64,000 nucleotides of DNA from positions 124,001-188,000 of the forward strand of contig NZ_JAIUGX010000002.1 of assembly GCF_020164785.1 (NCBI RefSeq). Direction: 5' to 3'. Below, piece after piece: positions 36,844-45,300 of this stretch. The notes beneath the pieces were generated by a model. That model was given only the letters and a program-made list of their open reading frames with translations. It was not told the origin of the DNA and searched no databases. The stretch's first letter is position 1. Each line of letters opens with the position of its first letter. The translations under genes and the position numbers were made by a program. This DNA comes from Mesorhizobium sp. ES1-1. GTDB taxonomy: Bacteria; Pseudomonadota; Alphaproteobacteria; Rhizobiales; Rhizobiaceae.

Positions 36844-37776
36844 TTAAGCCGGCTCGCGCCTCAGCGCCTGCGCCATGCAGTGGATGCCGCCGCCGGTCTT
36901 CGAGATCTCGCTCATGTCGACGGCCGCCACTTCGAAGCCGCGCGCCTTAAGCTGGCCGATCAGGGTCTGGCTGGAGGTCGGCGCGATAACCCGGTCCTTT
37001 CCGAGCGACATGAAGTTGCAGCCGAGCGCCATCGTGTCCTGGAAGGGCACGTCGATGATCTCGTGGCCCTTGCCCTTCAGCCAGTCGACGATGCCCGGCT
37101 CCGTGCAGGCGAGACAGACGGCGGTGAGCTTTTCGGCGATTGGCACCACCATCAGGTCGATATGGACATAATATTCGTCGATGAAGGCGAGGCGCGTTTC
37201 CCAGCCTTCCTTGTCGAACCAGGCCTGCACCTGGCGGGCGCCTTCTTCCTGCGTGCGGGCACCGCCGCAGCCGATCAGCACCACGCCTTCCTCGATGACA
37301 TTGAAGTCACCGCCCTCGAACGTGCCGGCGGTGACCATGTCGTAGATCGGAATGCCGAGCTTCTCATAGGTGCGGATCGCCGCGTAGTTCTCACCGCGCC
37401 GCCACCAGTTGGCCATGGCGGTGATGAACGCGCCGTAGGGCGTCATGACGCTGGAATCGCGGGAATAGACCTGCATCGGCAGTTCCGGCGTTGGCTCGTG
37501 CCAATGGATCTTGACACCGAAATGCTCGTAGGCGGCGACCAAATCCTTGTGTTGCGCCTGCGCGATCTGGACGTTGCAGGGCGCCTCGCGCAGATGCTTG
37601 CGCGACAGCGAACTGGTCGACAGATGGCGCAGGAAATTGGGCGAGCCGAGCAACACGTCGGTCAGCACATCGGTTTCATTGGCAAAGCCCCAGGCGGTCA
37701 GCGGTTTGGTGCCGCCGGCCGGGTTGCGACGCTGGAGCGAAAACGGCTCTGCAACGATGCGGTCATGCACGGTCAT
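36844..37776 (-). CDS. Amidinotransferase/DDAH-fold hydrolase (guanidine-modifying superfamily)
   Basis: A 310-residue protein of the pentein superfamily, which includes arginine deiminase, dimethylarginine dimethylaminohydrolase and amidinotransferases. Recognisable motifs are VYSRDSSVMTPYG (about residues 103-115), TFEGGDFNVIEEGVVLIGCG (about 153), YYVHIDLMVVPIAEK (about 203) and the catalytic Cys in TGGGIHCMAQAL (C300). The likely reaction is hydrolysis or transfer at a guanidino/amidino group. Specificity among arginine, methylarginine and other guanidines is not fixed by these motifs. It lies 30 bases after the M20 gene, with a strong GGAGAG RBS, so the two share an operon. Confidence 0.88.
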   Translation of the reverse strand: MTVHDRIVAEPFSLQRRNPAGGTKPLTAWGFANETDVLTDVLLGSPNFLRHLSTSSLSRKHLREAPCNVQIAQAQHKDLVAAYEHFGVKIHWHEPTPELPMQVYSRDSSVMTPYGAFITAMANWWRRGENYAAIRTYEKLGIPIYDMVTAGTFEGGDFNVIEEGVVLIGCGGARTQEEGARQVQAWFDKEGWETRLAFIDEYYVHIDLMVVPIAEKLTAVCLACTEPGIVDWLKGKGHEIIDVPFQDTMALGCNFMSLGKDRVIAPTSSQTLIGQLKARGFEVAAVDMSEISKTGGGIHCMAQALRREPA

Positions 37777-37806
37777 CGGTTCTCTCCTCGTGATCTCGGA
37801 TCAGGC

Positions 37807-39399
37807 TCATGCGGTATGGGTCTTCGGTATCCACCAGTCGCGTCCACGCGCGGTGGTGACATATTCGGGCCAGCGGAAATGGATCGGCGCTTCGTAGTCG
37901 CATAGCGGCGCGATCCAGTTCGATCCGCCAATGCCGCCGCCGGTGCGCTCGACGAATTCTTCCATCGCCGTCTCGCGCGCCGCTTTGTCTTCCAGCAACC
38001 GCAACGCGGTGAGCGCGATTGTCCTCGAGGCACAATCGACCATCGGGTCGATCGTGGCGGAAATGCCGCCGAGCGCATTCATCACCCAGGACGGCCACGC
38101 GTGCCCACCCGAGGCGCGCAGGGCAGGGCGGGCGACATAGAACCGTGCCGTCGGCGTGTGCCAGGACATGTCGGTATAATCGTCGGAAGTCGAATTGACC
38201 TGCGAAGGGGGCAGGTCGCGGCGCAGGATCGCCTCGGCGTCCCGAGGCGCGATCAGCCGCTCAATCTCGTCGATGAAAGGCTCGTCCGTCGCGGTCCCGC
38301 CCGCATTAATTTGGATCTCGCGCGCCACCGCTTTCGCCGCGTCATCCCAGCGCGGCGGTCCGACCGTTGACAGCGCTTCGAAGGCCATTTCCGCCATGGC
38401 ATGGTTGGCCAGGCCCGGGCGCGACTTCGATACCCAGTGCCGCTCGAAGCGGCAGCCGCTCATGGCGGCGGCGGCCTCGGCGTTGCGGTCTAGCATGGCG
38501 GTGACCTGCTCGGCCATCGCAAGCGTCGGCACGCGGATCATGTACTGGATCTCGGCCAGCCCCGCCGGCAGATTGTCCGCGGTCGCCTGTCCGGCAGTGA
38601 GGATCGCTTCGCTGATCGACCAGCCGCCCTGGTGGGGCAGCATCGAATCGCGCAGCGCCTTCGAGGCCATGTACATCATCGACAGCGCATCGTTCGCCCC
38701 GGGCGCCCTGACCGCGGAATGCGCCTGCGGGATCGGCGCGCCATCGCCCTTGCGGATCCAGTTTTCTGGTTCGTCGCAGATGAAGCGATAGATCATCGCG
38801 TAGGCGGCGCCGCAATGCGTGTCCCAGCGCGCCGTATTGCAAAGCGGCAGCATGTAGAAGGGATGGAATGAGATCATGCCGGCAAGGCCGTCATAATAGC
38901 CTTTTGCCGCATGAATGGGCTTGGACCCGCGCACCTTCTCCGCCGGCTCGCCGGTGAAGCGCAACGTGCCACCGATGCCGTGATGCTGCATCGCCGCCTT
39001 GGTCGCCAGCAGGCCGCCGAGGCTGGCAATCCCCAGCCCCGAATGCGGATCTGTATGGCCGCCCGCATGCTCACCGAGCCCAGGCCGTGGACTCCTGACG
39101 GTGGCGGCGTCCTGGCAATTGCCGGGGACGGCGTCGTATTCGGCGTACATGCCGATGGTTGGTCCCGCGCCGTTGCTCCAATGCGCGCAGAACGCGGTCG
39201 GCATGCCGCCCGAACCTTCCTCGACCGAGAAGCCTTCCTGCTTCAGCAGCTTCACATACCACGCTGCTGATTGATATTCGCGCCAGGCCGTCTCGCCGAA
39301 ATCGAAGATCGTTCGCGTCCATGCCGACAGCGACGATCGGATGTCGTCCAGATGGGCAAGCGCGGTGGCCTGGGCCGAGGTGGTCGCCGGTTTTTCCAT
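37807..39399 (-). CDS. M20-family amidohydrolase (AbgB-like)
   Basis: A 530-residue metallo-amidohydrolase related to p-aminobenzoyl-glutamate hydrolase subunit B and aminoacylases. The pattern YAEYDAVPG (about 84-92) and the metal-site region HAGGHTDPHSGLGIASLGG (about 110-130) are visible. GEPAEKVRGSKP follows (about 150), with a dimerisation-domain insert and C-terminal STSDDYTDMSWHTPTARF. The HAGGHTDPHSG sequence departs from the usual HACGHN of AbgB, so substrate is likely different. It is co-directional with the DDAH-fold gene and divergent from a LysR regulator only 84 bp away. Hydrolysis of an amide-linked amino acid or amidino compound is inferred. Confidence 0.87.
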   Translation of the reverse strand: MEKPATTSAQATALAHLDDIRSSLSAWTRTIFDFGETAWREYQSAAWYVKLLKQEGFSVEEGSGGMPTAFCAHWSNGAGPTIGMYAEYDAVPGNCQDAATVRSPRPGLGEHAGGHTDPHSGLGIASLGGLLATKAAMQHHGIGGTLRFTGEPAEKVRGSKPIHAAKGYYDGLAGMISFHPFYMLPLCNTARWDTHCGAAYAMIYRFICDEPENWIRKGDGAPIPQAHSAVRAPGANDALSMMYMASKALRDSMLPHQGGWSISEAILTAGQATADNLPAGLAEIQYMIRVPTLAMAEQVTAMLDRNAEAAAAMSGCRFERHWVSKSRPGLANHAMAEMAFEALSTVGPPRWDDAAKAVAREIQINAGGTATDEPFIDEIERLIAPRDAEAILRRDLPPSQVNSTSDDYTDMSWHTPTARFYVARPALRASGGHAWPSWVMNALGGISATIDPMVDCASRTIALTALRLLEDKAARETAMEEFVERTGGGIGGSNWIAPLCDYEAPIHFRWPEYVTTARGRDWWIPKTHTA

Positions 39400-39483
39400 T
39401 GCACGAGAAGAAAGCAGTGAAGCGCATCGTCAAAAAGTGATATGTTTTCCCGGCTCATGCAAATTCGGTTCACCTGAGGCTTC
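39400..39483. promoter_or_regulatory. Divergent M20 / LysR intergenic region
   Basis: An 84-bp region between the M20 amidohydrolase and LysR start codons. Such a divergent arrangement is the classic LysR control site, where the regulator binds between itself and its target operon. It contains an AT-rich stretch (CAAAAAGTGATATGTTTTCC). I cannot define a T-N11-A box with certainty. Confidence 0.45.
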
Positions 39484-40410
39484 TTGCGAATTCCTTCCAC
39501 ACAGGCGCTGCGCGCGCTCGACAGCTTCGCCCGGCACGGCAGCGTGTGGCGAGCCGCCGACGAACTTCACCTGACCCGCAGCGCCGTCAGCCACCAACTT
39601 CGCCTGCTGGAACGCGATCTCGGCTTCGCTCTGCTCGAGCGCATCGGCAAGGGGGTTGCCCTGACTCCGCGCGGCCAGCGCTATGCCAGCGACGTGCGCA
39701 AGGCTCTGACGGTGCTGGGCGACGCGGTGGCGCGGGATGCCGGCACCGGCGTCGGCGGTTCCTTCAGCGTCAGCTGCACCCCCGGCTTCGCCTCGCTGTT
39801 CCTGTGCACCCATATCGGCGAGTTCCGCCAGATGTATCCCGATGTCGCTTTGCGCATTCTGACGCCGCGGCGTCTCGACGATGTCAGCAATGCTGAGGCC
39901 GATGCGTTTATCGCTTTCGGCGTCGGCAATTGGCCCAACCGCGCGGTCGAGCTCCTGTGTGAAATCTCTTTCACGCCGCTCTGCAGTCCAACGCTGCTCA
40001 ACAAGGTCGGTGGATTTTCCAAGCCAGACGACGTGTTGCGCGCCAATCTCCTGCATCTGGGCGACACCGAGGACTGGGCGCGCTGGCTGGCCCTATCGAG
40101 GGTCGAAAATCCCGATCCAGAGGGCGGCATCTTCTTTTCCGATATGAATTTGGTCTTCTCGGCCGCTATCGCCGGGCAGGGCATGGCCATGGGCGACGAA
40201 CTGACGAGCGGCAAGGCACTGGCAGAAGGCAGGCTCGTGCGTCCCTTCGACATCTCGATCAAGTCGCCGCGCTCCTACTTCCTGGTGTCCGAACACGCCA
40301 AGGCGACGCATCCCGTGCTCGATGCCTTTGCGGGATGGCTGCGTTCGAAACTCGCCGAGAGCAATGCCATGAGCATGGCTGATCACGGACGCCACCGATC
40401 GGACAGATGA
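39484..40410 (+). CDS. LysR-family transcriptional regulator (GcvA-like)
   Basis: A 308-residue LysR-type regulator. The N-terminal winged helix-turn-helix is clear (FARHGSVWRAADELHLTRSAVSHQLRLLERDLG, about residues 14-47), and the effector-binding periplasmic-protein-like domain fills the rest. The GVALTPRGQRYA wing and GGSFSVSC beginning of the effector domain resemble the GcvA subgroup. The start is a TTG preceded by TGAGG. Its position between the hydrolase operon and the ABC importer makes it their likely regulator. The inducer would be the imported compound or a derivative; this is inference. Confidence 0.92.
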   Translation: MRIPSTQALRALDSFARHGSVWRAADELHLTRSAVSHQLRLLERDLGFALLERIGKGVALTPRGQRYASDVRKALTVLGDAVARDAGTGVGGSFSVSCTPGFASLFLCTHIGEFRQMYPDVALRILTPRRLDDVSNAEADAFIAFGVGNWPNRAVELLCEISFTPLCSPTLLNKVGGFSKPDDVLRANLLHLGDTEDWARWLALSRVENPDPEGGIFFSDMNLVFSAAIAGQGMAMGDELTSGKALAEGRLVRPFDISIKSPRSYFLVSEHAKATHPVLDAFAGWLRSKLAESNAMSMADHGRHRSDR

Positions 40411-40593
40411 ATGGAATTTGCCGATCCAGCGAAAACTATTCGGTTGCGGTGAGGCCGCACGCTGCCCTACGATTTCGCTCGACGCTACGGGCGCCATGCG
40501 TGCTGACGCATAAAGAGCCTGTATGGTTTGATTTCGCGCGTGATCTTTCGAAATCGGATTCGGTTTTCGGGGTCATGCGCCGGAAAGGGCAGG

Positions 40594-41688
40594 ATGCGGC
40601 AACCCGGCCGGGCAGCAGAGATCAAGGCGATCGGGATCGGCAAGAGTTTCGGCTCTTTCCGTGCGCTGGACAATCTGACGCTCGATATCGGCCGGGGCGA
40701 ATTCGTGACGCTCCTTGGGCCTTCGGGTTCAGGCAAGACGACCTTCCTGATGATCCTGGCCGGCTTCGTTCAGCCAACCGAGGGCCGGCTGTTCAGCGAC
40801 GGCACAGACATAACCGATCGGCCCGCCGAGCAGCGCGCCGCCGGCATGGTGTTCCAGGGTTACGCCCTATTTCCGCATATGAGCGTCGAAGCCAACATCG
40901 CCTTCCCTCTCAAGGTGCGCAAGCAATCGGCGGCCGAGATCAAGCGCCGCGTCGGCGAGATGATCGAGCGCGTCGGGTTGGTCGGCCACGCCAAGAAACT
41001 GCCGGCGCAGCTTTCCGGCGGCCAGCAGCAGCGCGTCGCCCTTGCCCGCGCCCTGGTATTCGAGCCGGGCGTCTTGCTGCTGGACGAGCCGTTCTCGGCG
41101 CTCGACAAGGGCCTGCGCGGCCAGATGCAAGCCGAAATGAAGCGGCTGCATCAGGCGACGGGCACCACCTTCGTGTTTGTTACCCATGATCAGAGCGAGG
41201 CTCTGGCCCTCTCGTCGCGGGTCGCCATCTTCAACCATGGCAAATTGCTCCAGGTCGGCGCACCGAACGAGGTCTATGAGCGCCCGGCCAATCGCTTCGT
41301 CGCCGAATTCCTGGGCGAGATCAACATGCTGCCATTGAAGGGCGTGCGCAGCGCCGACAATGGCGCTACGGCCCTATGCGAGGATCGCGCCATCAGCTTG
41401 CGTGGCAGCGCCGAAGGCATTGATGGCAATGCCATTCTGGCCATTCGGCCCGAATACATGTCGATCGCCAGCGAAGCGACGCCGGGCGAGAACGGCATCG
41501 CCGCCACTGCCACCGGTTCGACCTATCTCGGCACCGCGACGCGTCTCGATCTGACGACAAAGCAAGGCGCCCGAGTTAGCGTCTCGGTGCCGAATGAAGT
41601 GGCCGCTGCCGCGCTGGGCAATGGCAATTCCGTCTGGCTGACCTGGCCGGCCGAAAAGGGATTCCTTCTTCCGGATGGAGGACAATGA
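40594..41688 (+). CDS. Spermidine/putrescine-type ABC transporter ATP-binding protein
   Basis: A 364-residue PotA-like importer ATPase. Walker A is GPSGSGKTT (about 42-50), the Q-loop is MVFQGYALFPHM, the signature is LSGGQQQRVALARAL (about 139), and Walker B is LLLDEPFSALD. A C-terminal TOBE-type domain (AIRPEYMSI, then STYLGTATRLDL) follows. The chosen ATG has AAGGG upstream; a more upstream ATG would add 22 atypical residues. It is the first gene of an ATPase-binding protein-permease-permease unit about 180 bp downstream of the LysR gene. This family imports polyamines, but also opines, iron and other cations, so substrate is open. Confidence 0.93.
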   Translation: MRQPGRAAEIKAIGIGKSFGSFRALDNLTLDIGRGEFVTLLGPSGSGKTTFLMILAGFVQPTEGRLFSDGTDITDRPAEQRAAGMVFQGYALFPHMSVEANIAFPLKVRKQSAAEIKRRVGEMIERVGLVGHAKKLPAQLSGGQQQRVALARALVFEPGVLLLDEPFSALDKGLRGQMQAEMKRLHQATGTTFVFVTHDQSEALALSSRVAIFNHGKLLQVGAPNEVYERPANRFVAEFLGEINMLPLKGVRSADNGATALCEDRAISLRGSAEGIDGNAILAIRPEYMSIASEATPGENGIAATATGSTYLGTATRLDLTTKQGARVSVSVPNEVAAAALGNGNSVWLTWPAEKGFLLPDGGQ

Positions 41689-41754
41689 CGAACGGTGTGA
41701 CGCGATATCGTCGCACCGCCTTGACGTATCACCAATGAAAAAAGGGGAACTTGC

Positions 41755-42870
41755 ATGACAAACGATACAAAGAAACAAGCGATCGAGGCCTTGTCCGGAA
41801 GGGCAGGTCGCGGTGAAATCTCACGCCGGCAGTTCGCACAGATGGCGGCTTTGGTGCTGGCGGGTACGCCAATGCTGTTGCGCTCGACAAAGGCCTTTGC
41901 AGCGGCCAAGGAACTGGTGCTGGTGAACTGGGGTGGTGATGCCATCACAGCCTATGACGCCGCCTACGGCCAAGCCTTCACTAAGGAGACCGGCATCGTC
42001 GTCAAGATGGACGGCTCAGGCCCGACCGAAGGCGCGATAGCGGCGCAATCCAAGAGCGGGGCACCGACCTGGGACCTGGTCGACGTCGATCCGTTCTCAG
42101 CCATTACGTTGGGCCAGCAGGGCATGCTCGAGCCGATCGACTATAAGATCGTCGACAAGACCAAGATGCGGCCCGGCTTCGGCTGGGAACACGCCGCCTC
42201 GACCTATTTCTTCTCCTACGTCATCGCCTATGATTCCGAGAAATACGGCAAGGATGCGCCGACCGGCATGGCGGACTTCTTCGACGTGAAGAAATTCCCG
42301 GGCAAGCGCTCGCTCTACAAATGGGGCGTATCAAGCTGGGAAGCGGCGCTGCTGGCGGACGGCATAGCGCCGGCCTCGCTCTATCCGCTCGACCTCAAGC
42401 GCGCACATGACAAGATCGCTGCCTTCAAGGAAAACGTCGTCGCTTATTGGGGCGGCGGCGCCGAAAGCCAGAGCGTGCTGCTCAACGGCGAGGCCTCGAT
42501 GGCGATCGTCTGGTCGACGCGCGCCTCGCTGATCGAGCAGGACTCCGGGGGCAAGATCAAGTTCATCTGGGACCAGGGTCTGATCTCTCCCGGCGCTCTT
42601 GCCGTGCTCAAGGGCAATCCCGGCGGCAAGGACGCCGCCATGAAGTTCATCGCCAGCGCGCAGGATCCGCAGAAGCAGCTGATCATGTTCGACAAGCTGG
42701 GGCAGGGGCCGGCAAATCCGGCCGCCGATGCCATGATCCCCGCCGACAAGAGGCGCATCAATCCGGTGGATCCGGAGAACATGAAGAAGCAGATCGCCCT
42801 CGACATGGATTGGTACGCCAAGAACTACGGCGCCGCTCTCGACGAATACACCAAGATCATCTCCGCCTGA
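41755..42870 (+). CDS. ABC transporter substrate-binding protein (polyamine type, Tat signal)
   Basis: A 371-residue periplasmic binding protein of the PotD/PotF-like family. The N-terminus has a twin-arginine motif (SRRQF, R24-R25), a hydrophobic stretch and an AFA cleavage site near residue 48, pointing to Tat export. The mature part starts KELVLVNWGGD. It contains the domain-hinge regions WDLVDVDPFSA and YFFSYVIAYDSEKYG and ends with YTKII. RBS AAGGGGA is strong. Tat export of a soluble binding protein is common in this family. The ligand is unknown; the neighbouring amidino and M20 enzymes suggest a guanidino or N-acyl compound. Confidence 0.92.
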   Translation: MTNDTKKQAIEALSGRAGRGEISRRQFAQMAALVLAGTPMLLRSTKAFAAAKELVLVNWGGDAITAYDAAYGQAFTKETGIVVKMDGSGPTEGAIAAQSKSGAPTWDLVDVDPFSAITLGQQGMLEPIDYKIVDKTKMRPGFGWEHAASTYFFSYVIAYDSEKYGKDAPTGMADFFDVKKFPGKRSLYKWGVSSWEAALLADGIAPASLYPLDLKRAHDKIAAFKENVVAYWGGGAESQSVLLNGEASMAIVWSTRASLIEQDSGGKIKFIWDQGLISPGALAVLKGNPGGKDAAMKFIASAQDPQKQLIMFDKLGQGPANPAADAMIPADKRRINPVDPENMKKQIALDMDWYAKNYGAALDEYTKIISA

Positions 42871-42893
42871 TCAGGCTGGGATAATCGGCCGGG

Positions 42894-43727
42894 ATGAAGG
42901 GTTATCTTTCCGACAGGATGGGCGCGGCGCTGTTGATGGCGCCGCTGCTCCTGTTTCTGGCGCTGGCCTATGCCTGGCCATTCCTCGGCGTCGTCAAATG
43001 GAGTTTTACCTTGCCGACGCCTGGCGTCGGCCAGTACGAAGCCCTGCTCACCGACGATCTTGTGCAGTCGGTGTTCATCCGCACGCTACGAATCGCCGCT
43101 ATCGTCACGCTGGTGTCGGTCGCCGCCGCCTACGCCATCACCGTCGTCTGGGTGCGCGGAACCCCGACGCAACGGCTCGTCGCCGAATTCTGCATCCTCG
43201 TTCCGTTCTGGATCTCGGTGCTGACGCGCGCCTTCGGCTGGGTGGCCCTGCTGTCCAACCGCGGCCTGATCAACAGCTGGCTGCAGGCGGTCGGGTTCAT
43301 CTCCGAGCCGCTGGCGCTGGTGCGAAACGAATTCGGCGTCATCGTCGGCATGACGCATTTCCTTATTCCCTTTGCAGTCTTCCCGCTGGCATCGGCCATG
43401 CGCGCGCTCGATGATCGCGTGCTGCTTGCGGCGCGCGGACTTGGCTCCAGCCGCATGCGCACCTTCTGGTCGGTATTCGTGCCCATGACCCGCTCCGGCA
43501 TCATCGGCGCCGCGATGATCGTGTTCGTGTTCTCCCTCGGCTTCTTCGTCACGCCGGCGATCCTGGGCGGCGGCCGCAGCGTCATGGTCGCCGAACTGAT
43601 CTATCTGCGTATCTTCCAGAGCCCGGACTGGGGCCTGGGTGCGGCGATCAGCGTCGTTTTGGTGCTGTTCGTCGGGGCGCTGATGGCGCTGCTGTTCCGC
43701 TACGTCAGGCCCAGGCAGTTGATCTGA
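42894..43727 (+). CDS. ABC transporter permease, PotB type
   Basis: An integral inner-membrane permease of 277 residues with about six transmembrane helices. The EAA-type loop ALDDRVLLAARGLGSSRMRTFWSVFVP (about residues 165-191) is the docking site for the ATPase. A conserved periplasmic loop (WVALLSNRGLINSWL) is typical of PotB proteins. It follows the binding-protein gene after 23 bases. Its stop overlaps the next permease start (TGATG), so the two permeases are translationally coupled and presumably form a heterodimer. Confidence 0.93.
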   Translation: MKGYLSDRMGAALLMAPLLLFLALAYAWPFLGVVKWSFTLPTPGVGQYEALLTDDLVQSVFIRTLRIAAIVTLVSVAAAYAITVVWVRGTPTQRLVAEFCILVPFWISVLTRAFGWVALLSNRGLINSWLQAVGFISEPLALVRNEFGVIVGMTHFLIPFAVFPLASAMRALDDRVLLAARGLGSSRMRTFWSVFVPMTRSGIIGAAMIVFVFSLGFFVTPAILGGGRSVMVAELIYLRIFQSPDWGLGAAISVVLVLFVGALMALLFRYVRPRQLI

Positions 43728-44527
43728 TGCCGACCTATCGCCCTGGACCCGTCACACTTATCATTGCGGCCCTGGTGGCGCTTTTCCTGCTGATGCCGCT
43801 GCTCGCCGTCATCCCCGTGTCACTGACGCCGAGCCGCATGCTGGCAATGCCTTCTGGCGAACTGTCGCTTCGCCACTACCGCGCCCTGATCGAGGACCCA
43901 CGCTGGATCGACTCCATCCTTCTGTCGATCCGCATTGGCATTGTCAGCAGCGTCTTCTCCACGCTGCTTGCGCTGTGCTTCAGCCTTGGCGTCTGGATGT
44001 TCCAGCCGCGCTTCACCGCGGCTCTGGTCGGTTTCGTCCTGCTGCCCATGGTGGTGCCGCCGGTGGTTTCGGCGATCACGCTCTACTTCCTGCTGACCTC
44101 CATCTCCGGCGTCAACTCGCTGTTCGGCTACGACACCTGGCTTGGCGTCGCCATGGCGCATTCGGTGATGACCGTGCCATTTGCGACGGTGCTGATGCTG
44201 GTCTCACTGAGCCAACTCGACCGGCGCATCGACCTTGCCGCGCGCGGCCTTGGCGCCTCGGTCTGGCAGCGCGCCACGCGCATCATCATGCCCAACATCA
44301 AGTTCGGCATCATCACGGCGGCACTGCTTTCCTTCGTACTGTCCTGGGAAGAGATCGGCGTCACCCTGTTCATCACCTCGGTTAACGCAATCACGCTGCC
44401 GCGCCTGATGTGGATGGGCCTGCGCGACAATATCGATCCCGCGATCGCCGCCCTGTCGGTGATCCTGATCATCATCACCGTCCTGGTGCTGGCGGTGCGG
44501 AGCATCGCCGTCAGGCAACGAGGATGA
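43727..44527 (+). CDS. ABC transporter permease, PotC type
   Basis: The second permease of the importer, 266 residues with about six transmembrane helices. The EAA loop RIDLAARGLGASVWQRATRIIMPNI (about 165-190) is present, and the segment SFVLSWEEIGVTLFI (about 203-217) is a PotC hallmark. It ends the transporter operon, with 30 bases to the convergent SUFU gene. No terminator stem is evident in that short gap. With the ATPase, binding protein and first permease it completes the importer, so no transport component is missing. Confidence 0.93.
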   Translation: MPTYRPGPVTLIIAALVALFLLMPLLAVIPVSLTPSRMLAMPSGELSLRHYRALIEDPRWIDSILLSIRIGIVSSVFSTLLALCFSLGVWMFQPRFTAALVGFVLLPMVVPPVVSAITLYFLLTSISGVNSLFGYDTWLGVAMAHSVMTVPFATVLMLVSLSQLDRRIDLAARGLGASVWQRATRIIMPNIKFGIITAALLSFVLSWEEIGVTLFITSVNAITLPRLMWMGLRDNIDPAIAALSVILIIITVLVLAVRSIAVRQRG

Positions 44528-44557
44528 CATTGAAGGCCACCGTGGCGAAGCCCTCGG

Positions 44558-45211
44558 CTAGATGATCGATGCCCGGTGCGAGTCGGTCACTGGAAAGAAA
44601 CCAAGCGGCTGTAGACGATCGATGAGAGCGTCGGTGCCGTTCTCCTTTGCGAAGTCATCTTCACGCTCTGTGACACCGGTAAAAGTCAGGAACATGACCT
44701 GCCCGGACGGCAAGTTGAAATCGGACGGAAGGGAGCTTGCACGCGAAAGGATCACGTGTCTGATCAGGGAGCTTTCCTTCCCGTCGATCGGCGATCCGAG
44801 TGGAATTCGATTGCCTTCGGCCAGCGGCTCGCGGCCTTCGAAATACCCCGCACTTAGAAGCAAGTCGTAAGCGAGCAGGTTTTGCAGGCAACGGATTGCC
44901 CAATCGCCACGCTCGGTGGTGGCGAGGATAAACTCGATCCCGGCTCCCGACTGTGCGCCTGGATCGTATGCATCGTCCTCCTGATCCCACGGATTTGAGT
45001 GTCCTGAAGTCGCATAGAGCCAGAATGGCCTTTGTTGCGTCGGCCCAAACTCAAACACACCGTAGAATGGCCACGTCGGGTCGATCTCCTTGAGGCCGAA
45101 TTTTGTTGAAAACAACTCGGGCGAAAGCGTGAAGATGCCACGTTGCTCGCCGCCGAATAGGGACGGATAGATTTCATCTTCCCGGATACGCCAGACATCT
45201 TCCAGACCCAT
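44558..45211 (-). CDS. Suppressor-of-fused (SUFU) domain protein
   Basis: A 217-residue soluble protein matching the bacterial SUFU domain. It has the features IDPTWPFYGVFEFGPTQQRPFWLYATSGHSNPW in segments (about 43-75), the central GIEFILATTERGDWAIRCLQNLLAYDLL (about 90-117) and the C-terminal MFLTFTGVTEREDDFA. SUFU proteins in bacteria are often immunity proteins against polymorphic toxins. No toxin gene is adjacent here: neighbours are a convergent transporter and a hydratase-like gene. A strong RBS (AAGGGATC) precedes the ATG. It may be a stand-alone immunity protein or have a different role. Confidence 0.85.
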   Translation of the reverse strand: MGLEDVWRIREDEIYPSLFGGEQRGIFTLSPELFSTKFGLKEIDPTWPFYGVFEFGPTQQRPFWLYATSGHSNPWDQEDDAYDPGAQSGAGIEFILATTERGDWAIRCLQNLLAYDLLLSAGYFEGREPLAEGNRIPLGSPIDGKESSLIRHVILSRASSLPSDFNLPSGQVMFLTFTGVTEREDDFAKENGTDALIDRLQPLGFFPVTDSHRASII

Positions 45212-45300
45212 GATTGATCCCTTAAGCTCCGGACCTCTCTAATGGCCGCAGGAAGACTTTATTCCCGATCTCTATTGCGCCTGCAAGTGGCCCTCGGGCC

